Source of the DNA: Stutzerimonas stutzeri TS44
GTDB lineage: Bacteria; Pseudomonadota; Gammaproteobacteria; Pseudomonadales; Pseudomonadaceae
Direction: 5' to 3'
DNA: 64,000 nucleotides
Assembly (NCBI GenBank): GCA_000263395.1
Contig: AJXE01000001.1
Location: 62,001-126,000 of the forward strand
Both the position numbers and the translations under genes were made by a program. Each line of letters begins with the position of its first letter. The first letter of the stretch is position 1. Positions 49,906 to 59,293 of the stretch are shown piece by piece. The notes below the pieces were generated by a model, which was not told where the DNA came from, did no database searches, and worked only from the letters and a program-made list of their open reading frames with translations.

Positions 49906-51558
49906 TCAGTGCGCCTGCCCGGCGCGCCGTTCGCCACGCAGGAAGACGGCCAGCTCGGCCAGTGGCAACGGCCGGCTGACCAGATAGCCCTGGACCTGGT
50001 GCGCGCCGAAGCGTCTGAGCTGCTCCAGCTGCGCGGCGGTCTCCACGCCTTCGGCGACGACTTCCAGCTGCAGGTCGCGGGCGAGGTTGACCATCGCCTG
50101 CACCAGCCGGCGATCGCGATCCATGCCGGCGACGAAGCTCTTGTCGATCTTCAGCAGCGCGATCGGCAGGCTGGCCAGGTGCACGAAGGAGGAAAAGCCG
50201 GTGCCGAAATCGTCCAGCGAGAAACGCACGCCGAGCTTGCGCAGGGTTTCCATCGTTCGCCGTACCTGCTCGCTGCGGTGCATCACCGCCGTTTCGGTCA
50301 GCTCGAATTCCAGCCAGTGCGCATCGATGCCGCACTCCTCGATCAGCCGGCTGAGCGTGGCCAGCAGCTGACTGTCCTGGAACTGGCGGAACGACAGGTT
50401 GATCGCCATGTGCAGCGCATCGCCGCCTTGCGCGCGCAAGGTCTGCAGATCGTGCAGGGCGCGGGAGATGACCCAGTAGCCGAGCGACACGATCAGCCCG
50501 CTCTCCTCGGCCAGCGGAATGAACGCATCGGGCGTCAGCAGCCCGCGTTCCGGGTGCGCCCAGCGCACCAGCGCCTCCAGCCCGAGAATCCGCCCGCTGC
50601 GCAGGCACAGGCGCGGCTGGTAGTGCAGTTCCAGCTCGCCACGGCGCAGGGCCTGGCGCAGCTCGCCCTCCAGCTCGGGCAGGCTGCGCGCGTCGCGGCT
50701 GGCCTGCTCGTCGGACAGCCGCCAGGTGCAGCCCTGGCGGGACTTGGCCTGGCGCATGGCGCGCTGCGCATGCCACATCAGCGGGTCGGCGCCCATGCCC
50801 GGGCGCGCGCGCGCCAGGCCCAGGCTGCAGCCGAGCATCAGGCTCTCGCCGTCGACCCAGTAGGGTTCGGCGAGCGCCTCGACGATCCGCTCGGCCATCT
50901 CGGTGACGCGCCGCGGCCGCTCGCGCACGTCCAGCAGCAGGGCGAACTCGTCGCCCCCCAGCCGCCCCAGGGCGTCGCCTTCCTCCAGCTGCGCCTGCAG
51001 GCGCGCGACGATCTGCAGCATCAGCCGGTCTCCCGCCTGGTGGCCGAGCGCATCGTTGACGTGGCGAAAGTCATCCAGGTCCAGATAGCCGAGCACCAGG
51101 CCGCGGCCCTGGTGTTCGGCCAGCGCCGCCATCAGCAGGGCCTGGAAGCCTTGGCGATTGACGACGCCGGTGTAGGGGTCGAACTCGCTCAGGCGCTGCA
51201 GCGAGCCCTGCAGCCGGCAGCGTTCGCGCGCATAGCGCAGGCAGCGGCGCAGCACGTCGGCGCTGAGCTGGTCGCGCACCAGCCAGTCGAGCACGCCTTC
51301 CGGCGCCTCGGCCGGTTCGGCGTCGAGCAGCAGGACCACCGGCCAGGGGCATTCATGCGCAGGCGGGCGGCAGGCCGGCGTCGTCAACAGCAAGCCGCGG
51401 GCGTCATCGTCCAACGTGGCCCGCGCTGTCGCCCAGTCAGGGGCAAGCAGCAGCGTCGGCGCGTCCGGCAGCTGCTCCAGGCAGCCGCGCAGCTGCGTCG
51501 CCCATTCGGGGCGCTCGGCCAGCAGCAACAGTGACAGGGGGACGATGGGCGCGGACAA
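49906..51558 (-). CDS. GGDEF-EAL cyclic-di-GMP protein with degenerate receiver
   Basis: A 550-residue protein from a TTG start at 51558, which has GGGAGG 4 nt upstream. Domains: residues 1-115 receiver-like fold lacking the phospho-Asp (LLTTPA where LLxD would sit); 130-290 GGDEF with intact GGDEF; 300-545 EAL with LEALVRW and FSLDDFGTG. Both catalytic motifs look complete, so it could make, break or only bind c-di-GMP. An ATG at 51654 is an alternative start without a ribosome site. No cognate kinase is next to it. Confidence 0.9.
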   Translation of the reverse strand: MSAPIVPLSLLLLAERPEWATQLRGCLEQLPDAPTLLLAPDWATARATLDDDARGLLLTTPACRPPAHECPWPVVLLLDAEPAEAPEGVLDWLVRDQLSADVLRRCLRYARERCRLQGSLQRLSEFDPYTGVVNRQGFQALLMAALAEHQGRGLVLGYLDLDDFRHVNDALGHQAGDRLMLQIVARLQAQLEEGDALGRLGGDEFALLLDVRERPRRVTEMAERIVEALAEPYWVDGESLMLGCSLGLARARPGMGADPLMWHAQRAMRQAKSRQGCTWRLSDEQASRDARSLPELEGELRQALRRGELELHYQPRLCLRSGRILGLEALVRWAHPERGLLTPDAFIPLAEESGLIVSLGYWVISRALHDLQTLRAQGGDALHMAINLSFRQFQDSQLLATLSRLIEECGIDAHWLEFELTETAVMHRSEQVRRTMETLRKLGVRFSLDDFGTGFSSFVHLASLPIALLKIDKSFVAGMDRDRRLVQAMVNLARDLQLEVVAEGVETAAQLEQLRRFGAHQVQGYLVSRPLPLAELAVFLRGERRAGQAH

Positions 51559-51674
51559 GCTGCCTCCCGGAACGTGGTGTGATGGACGCAGGAAAAGTCC
51601 GCCGTCGAACCCGCCTGCGCGAACGGGTCCGACAAGATAAAGGAATAATCCCATTTACCAAGGTCTGCCAGCCA

Positions 51675-51695
51675 ATCGGTTACCGATCGGTCACG
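51675..51695. promoter_or_regulatory. Tandem repeat in GGDEF-EAL / rep gap, possible operator
   Basis: ATCGGTTACCG (51675-51685) is followed directly by ATCGGTCACG (51686-51695), one mismatch apart, with a palindromic ACCGATCGGT at their junction. It sits between divergent genes; function is not known. Confidence 0.3.
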
Positions 51696-51758
51696 AGCAG
51701 GCCGCTTCCGGTGCCGGCCTGTTAAACTCGCGCCCCGCCTTCAGCAACCCGAACGACC

Positions 51759-53768
51759 ATGTCCCGACTCAATCCCCGGCAGCAGGAAGCCGTGAACTAC
51801 GTCGGCGGCCCCATGCTGGTGCTCGCCGGCGCCGGCTCCGGCAAGACCAGCGTGATCACTCGCAAGATCGCCTACCTGATCCAGCAATGCGGCATCCGCG
51901 CGCAGTACATCGTCGCCGTGACCTTCACCAACAAGGCCGCCCGCGAGATGAAAGAGCGCGTCGGCAGCCTGCTGCGTGGCGGCGAAGGCCGCGGCCTGAC
52001 GGTCTCGACCTTCCACAACCTGGGCCTGAACATCATCCGCAAGGAATATGTCCATCTGGGGTACAAGCCGGGCTTTTCGATCTTCGACGAAGGCGACATC
52101 AAGGCGTTGCTGAGCGACATCATGCAGAAGGAATACGCCGGCGATGACGGCGTGGACGAGATCAAGAACTACATCGGCAGCTGGAAGAACGACCTGGTCA
52201 CCCCCGAGGAAGCGCTGGCCAGCGCGCGCAACCCCAAGGAGCAGACCGCCGCCGTCGTCTACACCCACTATCAGCGCACGCTCAAGGCGTACAACGCGGT
52301 GGATTTCGACGACCTGATCATGCAGCCGGTGAAGCTGTTCCAGGACCATCCTGAGGTGCTGGAGAAGTGGCGCAACAAGGTGCGCTACATGCTGGTCGAC
52401 GAGTACCAGGACACCAACGCCAGCCAGTACCTGCTGGTGAAACTGCTGGTGCAGCAGCGCGCGCACTTCACCGTGGTCGGCGACGACGACCAGTCGATCT
52501 ACGCCTGGCGCGGCGCGCGGCCGGAAAACCTGATGCAACTGAAGGAAGACTTTCCCTCGCTGAAGGTGGTGATGCTGGAGCAGAACTACCGCTCCACCAG
52601 CCGCATCCTCAAATGCGCCAACGTGCTGATCGCCAACAACCCGCACGCCTTCGAGAAGCAGCTCTGGTCGGAAATGGGCCACGGCGACCCGATCCGGGTG
52701 ATCCGCTGCCGCAACGAGGAAGCCGAGGCCGAGCGCGTGGCGATGGAAATCCTCACGCTGCATCTGCGCACCCAGCGGCCCTACAGCGACTTCGCCATCC
52801 TCTACCGCGGCAACTACCAGGCCAAGCTGATCGAGCTGAAGCTGCAGCATCACCAGATTCCCTACCGGCTGTCCGGCGGCACCAGCTTCTTCAGTCGCCA
52901 GGAAGTGAAGGACCTGATGAGCTACTTCCGCCTGCTGGTCAACCCGGACGACGACAACGCCTTCCTGCGGGTGATCAACGTGCCGCGCCGCGAGATCGGT
53001 TCGACCACCCTGGAAAAGCTCGGCAACTACGCCACCGCGCGCAAGATCTCCATGTATGCCGCCTGCGACGAAATCGGCCTCGGCGAGCTGCTGGACAGCC
53101 GCTTCACCGACCGCCTGGCGCGCTTCAAGCACTACATGGACAACCTGCGCCAGCAGTGCGCGCAGAACGACCCGATTGCCGCGTTGCGCAGCATGGTCAT
53201 GGATATCGACTACGAGACCTGGGTACGCAGCCAGACCTCCAGCGACAAGGCCGCGGATTTTCGCATGGGCAACGTCTGGTTCCTCATCGACGCACTGAAG
53301 AACACCCTGGAGCGCGACGAAGAAGGCGCGATGACCATCGAGGAATCCATCGCCAAGCTGGTGCTGCGCGACATGCTCGAACGCCAGCAGGAAGAGGAAG
53401 AAGGCGCCGAGGGCGTGCAGATGATGACCCTGCATGCCAGCAAGGGCCTGGAATTTCCCTACGTGTTCATCCTCGGCATGGAGGAGGAAATCCTCCCGCA
53501 CCGCTCCAGCATCGAAGCCGACACCATCGAGGAAGAACGCCGCCTGGCCTACGTCGGCATCACCCGCGCGCGGCAGAACCTGGCGATGACCTTCGCCGCC
53601 AAGCGCAAGCAGTACGGCGAGGTCATTGAATGTCTGCCCAGCCGTTTCCTCGACGAACTGCCGGCCGAAGACCTGGAATGGGAAGGCCAGGAAGACGCGC
53701 CGGTGGAAGTGAAGGCCGCGCGCGGCAATGACGCGCTGGCGGCGATGCGGGCAATGCTCAAGCGCTGA
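51759..53768 (+). CDS. rep: ATP-dependent DNA helicase Rep
   Basis: A 669-residue superfamily 1 helicase matching E. coli Rep (673), not UvrD. Walker A GAGSGKTSVITRKIAYL; VDEYQDTN (motif II); VGDDDQSIYAWRGA; LEQNYRSTSRIL; and TLHASKGLEFPYVFI, then EERRLAYVGITRAR. It displaces proteins ahead of forks with DnaB. TAAACT (51723-51728) may be its -10 box. It sits where uvrD lies in the comparable E. coli segment. Confidence 0.97.
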   Translation: MSRLNPRQQEAVNYVGGPMLVLAGAGSGKTSVITRKIAYLIQQCGIRAQYIVAVTFTNKAAREMKERVGSLLRGGEGRGLTVSTFHNLGLNIIRKEYVHLGYKPGFSIFDEGDIKALLSDIMQKEYAGDDGVDEIKNYIGSWKNDLVTPEEALASARNPKEQTAAVVYTHYQRTLKAYNAVDFDDLIMQPVKLFQDHPEVLEKWRNKVRYMLVDEYQDTNASQYLLVKLLVQQRAHFTVVGDDDQSIYAWRGARPENLMQLKEDFPSLKVVMLEQNYRSTSRILKCANVLIANNPHAFEKQLWSEMGHGDPIRVIRCRNEEAEAERVAMEILTLHLRTQRPYSDFAILYRGNYQAKLIELKLQHHQIPYRLSGGTSFFSRQEVKDLMSYFRLLVNPDDDNAFLRVINVPRREIGSTTLEKLGNYATARKISMYAACDEIGLGELLDSRFTDRLARFKHYMDNLRQQCAQNDPIAALRSMVMDIDYETWVRSQTSSDKAADFRMGNVWFLIDALKNTLERDEEGAMTIEESIAKLVLRDMLERQQEEEEGAEGVQMMTLHASKGLEFPYVFILGMEEEILPHRSSIEADTIEEERRLAYVGITRARQNLAMTFAAKRKQYGEVIECLPSRFLDELPAEDLEWEGQEDAPVEVKAARGNDALAAMRAMLKR

Positions 53769-53866
53769 CGACACGCCCGTGCGTTTCGTCGATCGTTCAT
53801 CGATTTGACTGTATCCGGTAATCCGCACGCGGCATGCTTGAGCCGTTGCATGTCCGGAGAGTCCCG

Positions 53867-54484
53867 ATGTACCACGGCGAACGCTTCAATGCCTGGACGC
53901 ACCTGGTCGGTGCCGTGCTCGCCTGCCTGGGCGCCATCTGGCTGCAGGTGCTGGCCGCGCTCGACGGATCGCTCGCCGAGAGCGTCAGCGTGGCGATCTA
54001 CGGCCTCAGCTTGGTGCTGCTCTACAGCATCTCCACCCTCTACCACAGCCTGCGCGGGCGGGCGAAGGTGGTGATGCGCAAGCTCGACCACCTGTCGATC
54101 TACCTGCTGATCGCCGGCAGCTACACGCCGTTCTGCCTGGTGACGCTGGCCGGCCCCTGGGGCTGGACGCTGTTCGGCATCGTCTGGGGCATGGCGGTGG
54201 TCGGCATGCTGCAGGAGCTCAAGCCGCGCTCGGAAGCGCGAATCCTCTCGCTGGTGATCTACGCGCTGATGGGCTGGATCGTGCTGGTGGCGGTCAAGCC
54301 GCTGCTCGCCGCGCTCGGCGGCGCCGGCTTCGCCTGGCTGCTGGCCGGCGGCATCTGCTACACGGTGGGCATCGTGTTCTTCGTCTTCGACGAGCGCTTC
54401 CGCCACTGGCACGGCATCTGGCACCTGTTCGTGATGGGTGGCAGCCTGCTGCACTTCATCGCGGTGCTGTTCTACGTGCTCTGA
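53867..54484 (+). CDS. Hemolysin III / TrhA-family membrane protein
   Basis: A 205-residue PAQR-like protein with seven hydrophobic segments. The zinc-site motifs are visible as STLYHSLRG, KLDHLSIYLLIAGSYTPFC and HWHGIWHLFVMGGSLLHF. The family affects membrane energetics; hemolytic activity is only named by history. GGAG lies 8 nt before the ATG at 53867, preferred over an ATG 33 nt upstream. It follows rep by 98 bp and converges with the alcohol dehydrogenase gene. Confidence 0.9.
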   Translation: MYHGERFNAWTHLVGAVLACLGAIWLQVLAALDGSLAESVSVAIYGLSLVLLYSISTLYHSLRGRAKVVMRKLDHLSIYLLIAGSYTPFCLVTLAGPWGWTLFGIVWGMAVVGMLQELKPRSEARILSLVIYALMGWIVLVAVKPLLAALGGAGFAWLLAGGICYTVGIVFFVFDERFRHWHGIWHLFVMGGSLLHFIAVLFYVL

Positions 54485-54486
54485 AC

Positions 54487-54523
54487 GGCGCCGGCGGCCG
54501 CGATTGCCGCGCGGCGCCGGCGC
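54487..54523. terminator. Hairpin between convergent hemolysin III and alcohol dehydrogenase genes
   Basis: GCGCCGGC (54488-54495) pairs with GCCGGCGC (54516-54523); the whole 39-bp gap is G+C palindrome-like. No T-run follows, so it is a probable bidirectional block or processing structure. Confidence 0.45.
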
Positions 54524-55690
54524 TCAGGCCTGGTTCCAGACCGTCTCGTACAGCTCGACGATCTCCGCCTGCGTCGGCACGCGCGGGTTGTTGCCCGGCG
54601 AACCCGACGCCAGCGCCTGCTGCGCCATCGTCTCGCGCAATTCGAAGAAGCGCTCGCGGGCGATGCCGTACTGGCCGGGGCTCGGCACCTGCAGTTCGCG
54701 GTTCAATGCCTGCAGCTCGGCGAGCAGCCGCTGGTTGGCCGTCTCGACGCTGTCGGTCTGCGCGGCGACGCCCATCGCCCGCGCGCAGTCGGCGTAGCGC
54801 TCGGGCGCGGCGGGAATCGAGAAGGCGGTGACCGCCGGCAGCAGCATGGCGTTGGACAGCCCGTGCGGCACGTGGAAGAACGCGCCGATCGGCCGGCTCA
54901 TGCCGTGCACCAAGGCCACCGAGGCGTTGGAGAAGGCGATGCCGGCCAGGTTGGAGCCGAGCATCATCGCCTCGCGCGCCGCGCGGTTACCCGATTCGTG
55001 GAAGGCACTGCGCAGGTTGGGCGCCAGCAGGCGCATGGCCTGCAGCGCCTGGGCATCGCTGTAGCCGCTGGCCTTGCGGCTGACGTACGCCTCGATGGCG
55101 TGGGTCAGCGCGTCCAGGCCGGTATCGGCGGTGACCCGCGGCGGCAGCGAGAGGGTCAGTTCGTAGTCGATCAGCGCGGCGACCGGCATGAAGCCGAGGC
55201 CGGCGCAGAGCATTTTCTCGTCGCTGGTCTCGTCGGTGATGATGGTGAAGCGCGTCGCTTCCGAGCCGGTGCCGGCGGTGGTGGGGATGGCGATCAGCGG
55301 CAGGCCGGGCTCGCACACATCGCGCGGAAAGCGATAGTCGCGCATCTCGCCGCCGTAGCGGCCGAGGATGCCGATGGCCTTGGCCGAGTCGATCGGGCTG
55401 CCGCCGCCGAGGGCGACGATGGAATCGAAATCGCCGTCGCGGACCATCTGCACGCCGGCGTGGATCGAGGCGGCGGTGGGCTCCGGCAGCGTGTCGGCGA
55501 AGCACTGGCTGGCTATGCCCGCCGCCCGCAGCTGTTCCTCCAGGCGATCGACGTAGCCCAGCTCGACCATCATGCGGTCGGTGACGATCAGCGGACGGCT
55601 GCAGCCCAGGCTGCGCAGCACGGCGGCAAGCTGCTGGCTGGCGCCGGCGCCGATTTCCATCAGGCGCGGCAGGACGATGCGATGACTCAT
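54524..55690 (-). CDS. Iron-containing alcohol dehydrogenase
   Basis: A 388-residue group III dehydrogenase. The NAD-binding region has VALGGGSPIDSAKAIG; the metal ligands lie in ALTHAIEAYVS and VPHGLSNAMLLP. AIPTTAGTGSEATRF is the family signature. Substrate (ethanol, lactaldehyde, 1,3-propanediol or other) cannot be fixed from sequence. It begins 118 bp downstream of the gap-like gene; no obvious operon partner. Confidence 0.93.
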   Translation of the reverse strand: MSHRIVLPRLMEIGAGASQQLAAVLRSLGCSRPLIVTDRMMVELGYVDRLEEQLRAAGIASQCFADTLPEPTAASIHAGVQMVRDGDFDSIVALGGGSPIDSAKAIGILGRYGGEMRDYRFPRDVCEPGLPLIAIPTTAGTGSEATRFTIITDETSDEKMLCAGLGFMPVAALIDYELTLSLPPRVTADTGLDALTHAIEAYVSRKASGYSDAQALQAMRLLAPNLRSAFHESGNRAAREAMMLGSNLAGIAFSNASVALVHGMSRPIGAFFHVPHGLSNAMLLPAVTAFSIPAAPERYADCARAMGVAAQTDSVETANQRLLAELQALNRELQVPSPGQYGIARERFFELRETMAQQALASGSPGNNPRVPTQAEIVELYETVWNQA

Positions 55691-55808
55691 GGGCTCTCTC
55701 CGACAGGTAATGGCGCTGGGTTCCAGCGAGTATAGACAGCACCGCCCGCACGCCAGGTGCCCAGGCCGCCCGACACGCCGCAGCGGCCGGACGACGGGCG
55801 CGATCGAC

Positions 55809-56819
55809 TCAGGCGGCCGGCTGCGGATTCCAGTGCAGCAGCACGTCGAGCATGCGGTTGGAAAAACCCCACTCGTTGTCGTACCAGGCCAGCACCTTGA
55901 TCAGCTCGCCCTGCACGCGGGTATGGCTGAGATCGGCCACGCAGGACGCCGGATAGCCGTTGAAGTCGCAGGACACCAGCGCCTCCTCGGTGCATTCCAT
56001 GACGCCGGCCGGCAGCCGCTGCGCACCCTCGCGCAGGATGCGGTTGATGGCCTCGACACCCTGCGGCGCACGCTCGGCGACGAAGGTCAGGTCCACCAGC
56101 GAGACGTTCGGCGTCGGCACCCGCACCGACAGTCCGTCCAGCCGCCCGGCCAGTTCCGGCAGCACCAGGCCGATGGCCTTGGCCGCGCCGGTGGTCGACG
56201 GAATCATCGACAGCGCCGCGGCGCGGGCGCGGTAGAGGTCGTTGTGGGCCTTGTCCAGCAGGTTCTGGTCGTTGGTGTAGGAGTGCACGGTGTTCAGCAG
56301 TCCCTGGCGAATGCCCACCGCCTCGTGCAGCACCTTGGCCAGCGGTGCCAGGCAGTTGGTGGTGCAGGAGGCATTGGAGATCACCTGCTGGTCGCCCAGC
56401 AGCTGGTGGTTGACGCCGTAGACCACGGTCAGGTCGGCGTCCTCCAGCGGATGCGAGGCGAACACCCGGCGCGCACCGGCCTGCAGGTGCTGCTCGACGA
56501 GGGCGCGCTGCTTGAACTTGCCGGTGCATTCGAGCACCACATCGACGCCCAGCTCGCCCCACGGCAGCCGGCTCGCCTCGCGCTCGGCGAGCAGGCGGAT
56601 GCTCTGCCCGCCGACGACCATCATCTCGCCCCGCAGCTCCACCGGCTGCGGGAAGCGGCCGAACGTCGAGTCGAAGCGCGTCAGGTGCACCAGCGTACGG
56701 TGCTCGCTGAGATCGTTGATGGCGACGATCTGCACCCGCTCCTGCAGGCCGCGCTCGAACAGCGCCCGCACCACGGCGCGGCCGATTCGTCCATATCCGT
56801 TGATAGCAATACGCAACAT
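55809..56819 (-). CDS. gap: Type I glyceraldehyde-3-phosphate / erythrose-4-phosphate dehydrogenase family
   Basis: A 336-residue dehydrogenase. Rossmann motif INGYGRIGRAVVRAL; catalytic SNASCTTNC; VHSYTNDQNLLD; and WYDNEWGFSNRMLD. The residues favour a phosphorylating GAPDH rather than Epd, but the two share all gross motifs. It is not in an operon with pgk or fba here, so it may be a second or gluconeogenic copy. The minus strand ATG at 56819 has a fair site. Confidence 0.88.
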   Translation of the reverse strand: MLRIAINGYGRIGRAVVRALFERGLQERVQIVAINDLSEHRTLVHLTRFDSTFGRFPQPVELRGEMMVVGGQSIRLLAEREASRLPWGELGVDVVLECTGKFKQRALVEQHLQAGARRVFASHPLEDADLTVVYGVNHQLLGDQQVISNASCTTNCLAPLAKVLHEAVGIRQGLLNTVHSYTNDQNLLDKAHNDLYRARAAALSMIPSTTGAAKAIGLVLPELAGRLDGLSVRVPTPNVSLVDLTFVAERAPQGVEAINRILREGAQRLPAGVMECTEEALVSCDFNGYPASCVADLSHTRVQGELIKVLAWYDNEWGFSNRMLDVLLHWNPQPAA

Positions 56820-56892
56820 GCGTGATTCCCCCGCTGGTTGAAATGGTCTCCCAGCTTAGGCGGCTTATCCTTACAGGTGTTCAGTCCTTTAG

Positions 56893-57588
<696 letters not shown>

Positions 57589-57598
57589 TGCGCAGATA

Positions 57599-57628
57599 CG
57601 ACAAAGCCGCCCGCAGGCGGCTTTGTCG
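57599..57628. terminator. Bidirectional terminator between xpt and cytochrome c5 gene
   Basis: CGACAAAGCCGCC and GGCGGCTTTGTCG form a 13-bp perfect stem with a 4-nt loop, 10 bp behind xpt and 23 bp behind the convergent cytochrome gene. Confidence 0.75.
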
Positions 57629-57651
57629 GTGCAGCGGTCAGCGTCTGTCGG

Positions 57652-58077
57652 TCAGAGACCGGACATGTGCTTGATGGCGCCCTTGAGCTCGTCGTCCGAG
57701 CAGTCGCTGCAGGTGCCTTTCGGCGGCATGGCGTTGAGGCCGCTGATGGCGCTCTTGAGCAGACCATCAACTCCACCCTTGGCGTCGGCACGTGCGCTCC
57801 AGGCCGCGGAGTCACCGGTCTTCGGCGCGTTGAGCAGGCCGGAGCCGTGGCAAGCGGTGCAGAACTTGCCGTAGATTTCTTCGCCGCTGCGTGCCGCACT
57901 ACCGGCCGCCGCCGCAGCGCCGCCACCGGCCGCCGCACACTCTTGACCTTGTACGCATACTTCGCCCACCGGCTTCAGGCGCTCGGCGATGGCTTCGTCG
58001 GTCGCAGCCTGAGCGCTCATTGCCCACAGGGCCACTACGGCAGTCTGTGCTACCAGGATCTTCTTAATCAGGTTCAC
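57652..58077 (-). CDS. Cytochrome c5 family protein
   Basis: A 141-residue periplasmic monoheme cytochrome. Signal peptide cleaved after about residue 24 (AQA). An Ala/Gly-rich linker (about 48-62) precedes heme-binding CTACH at 73-77. The likely axial Met is 117 (AMPPKG). Extra cysteines (41, 47; 123, 126) may form disulfides. It resembles P. aeruginosa cycB by position beside xpt and pauR; electron partner is unknown. Confidence 0.9.
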   Translation of the reverse strand: MNLIKKILVAQTAVVALWAMSAQAATDEAIAERLKPVGEVCVQGQECAAAGGGAAAAAGSAARSGEEIYGKFCTACHGSGLLNAPKTGDSAAWSARADAKGGVDGLLKSAISGLNAMPPKGTCSDCSDDELKGAIKHMSGL

Positions 58078-58219
58078 CTTTCACCCTCATTGTGGCTAGA
58101 CACGCCCGCGGCCACGGTTCGCGAGCGGGCAACAGTATAGCGGCAAGCCCCGCGAGTCGAAACAATTGCTATCGACGGCGCTCTTGTCAGCGACTCTTTG
58201 TCGCATTGCGCGGCGCCGT

Positions 58220-58768
58220 TCAGAAGTTCGCCGGTGTGGTCGCGCTGATCAGCCGGGCCGGTGCGTCGAACGGGTTGTGAAAGCGATGCGGCTTGCTGCT
58301 CTCGAAGTAGTAGCTGTCGCCGGTTTCGAGCAGATAGGTCTGGCCGGCGACCGTCAGCTCCAGCCGTCCCTCGACCAGCATGCCGGTCTCCTCGCCCTGG
58401 TGGGCGAGCATGTCCAGGCCGGTGTCCGCGCCGGGCGGGTAGGTTTCGTCGAGAAAGGCGATGGCCCGGCCCGGATGCGCCTTGCCGACCAGCTTCATGC
58501 TCACCGCGCCGTCGGAGATGTCGATCAGCTCGCTGGCCTTGTAGACCACCTGGGTGTCGCTGTCCTGCTCGAAGTCCGGCGAGAAGAACTCCACCAGCGA
58601 CATCGGTATGCCGCCCAGGACCTTTTTCAGCGAACTGATCGAAGGGCTGACGCTGTTCTTCTCGATCATGGAAATGGTGCTGTTGGTGACGCCCGCACGC
58701 TTGGCGAGTTCACGCTGGGACAGCCCCTTGAGCTTGCGGATGGTTTGCAGCCGAACGCCGACGTCCAA
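58220..58768 (-). CDS. pauR: XRE-cupin transcriptional regulator (PauR/PuuR-like)
   Basis: A 182-residue repressor-type protein: helix-turn-helix at about 10-63 (LSQRELAKRAGVTNSTISMIE) and a C-terminal cupin at about 110-178. PauR represses polyamine-catabolism genes in P. aeruginosa and is derepressed by putrescine or cadaverine. A TTG start at 58768 is taken because AGGAGAG lies 6 nt upstream. The RidA gene is 98 bp upstream on the same strand. Confidence 0.9.
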   Translation of the reverse strand: MDVGVRLQTIRKLKGLSQRELAKRAGVTNSTISMIEKNSVSPSISSLKKVLGGIPMSLVEFFSPDFEQDSDTQVVYKASELIDISDGAVSMKLVGKAHPGRAIAFLDETYPPGADTGLDMLAHQGEETGMLVEGRLELTVAGQTYLLETGDSYYFESSKPHRFHNPFDAPARLISATTPANF

Positions 58769-58866
58769 TACGAGCTCTCCTATCAAGAGCGAAACGACAG
58801 GCTGTCATGATGGCAACGGCGTTCGGAATTTACAACACGCTGGCGCACTATCCGGTGCGCCGGTTC

Positions 58867-59238
58867 TCAGATGTTCGGTCCGGACAGGTCCGGCAAGGCG
58901 GCCACCACGGTGATCTCCACGCGCACCTGCGGCGCATACATCAGCGCCTGCACGGTGGTGCGCGCCGGTGCGCAATTCTTCGGCAGCCACTCGTCCCAGA
59001 CCGCGTTCATGCCGTCGTAGTCGGCCATGTCGCGCAGATGGATCAACGCCGAAAGCAGGCGCGAGCGGTCGGTGCCGGCATCGGCGAGCATGCGGTCGAT
59101 GCTGCGCAGGGTATCGCGGGTCTGCTGGCCGATATCCCCCGACAGATCATCGGTCAGTTGCCCGGACAGGTAGACCGTACCGCGGTGGATGACTGCCTCG
59201 CTGTAGCGGACAGTGGTGTGCAGGCGCTGGATGGGCAT
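58867..59238 (-). CDS. RidA-family (YjgF/YER057c/UK114) protein
   Basis: A 123-residue RidA-like protein. The N-terminal part has VIHRGTVYLSGQL and the core LALIHL... and the C-terminal Arg in VRVEITVVAAL; the canonical Arg105 equivalent is present as R in APQVRVEIT. Family deaminates enamines/imines made by PLP enzymes and amino acid oxidases. Location between pauR and dadA suggests it clears imine made by DadA. Confidence 0.9.
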   Translation of the reverse strand: MPIQRLHTTVRYSEAVIHRGTVYLSGQLTDDLSGDIGQQTRDTLRSIDRMLADAGTDRSRLLSALIHLRDMADYDGMNAVWDEWLPKNCAPARTTVQALMYAPQVRVEITVVAALPDLSGPNI

Positions 59239-59293
59239 GCAATTCTCCTCGAGCGAGTGGCGCCGGCCCGCAGTGAGCCGGCGCCGGGCAGTG

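Noticed and set aside
51559-51654. ATG start at 51654 for the GGDEF-EAL gene
   Set aside because: No ribosome site precedes it, whereas the TTG at 51558 has GGGAGG at good spacing and begins the recognisable domain.
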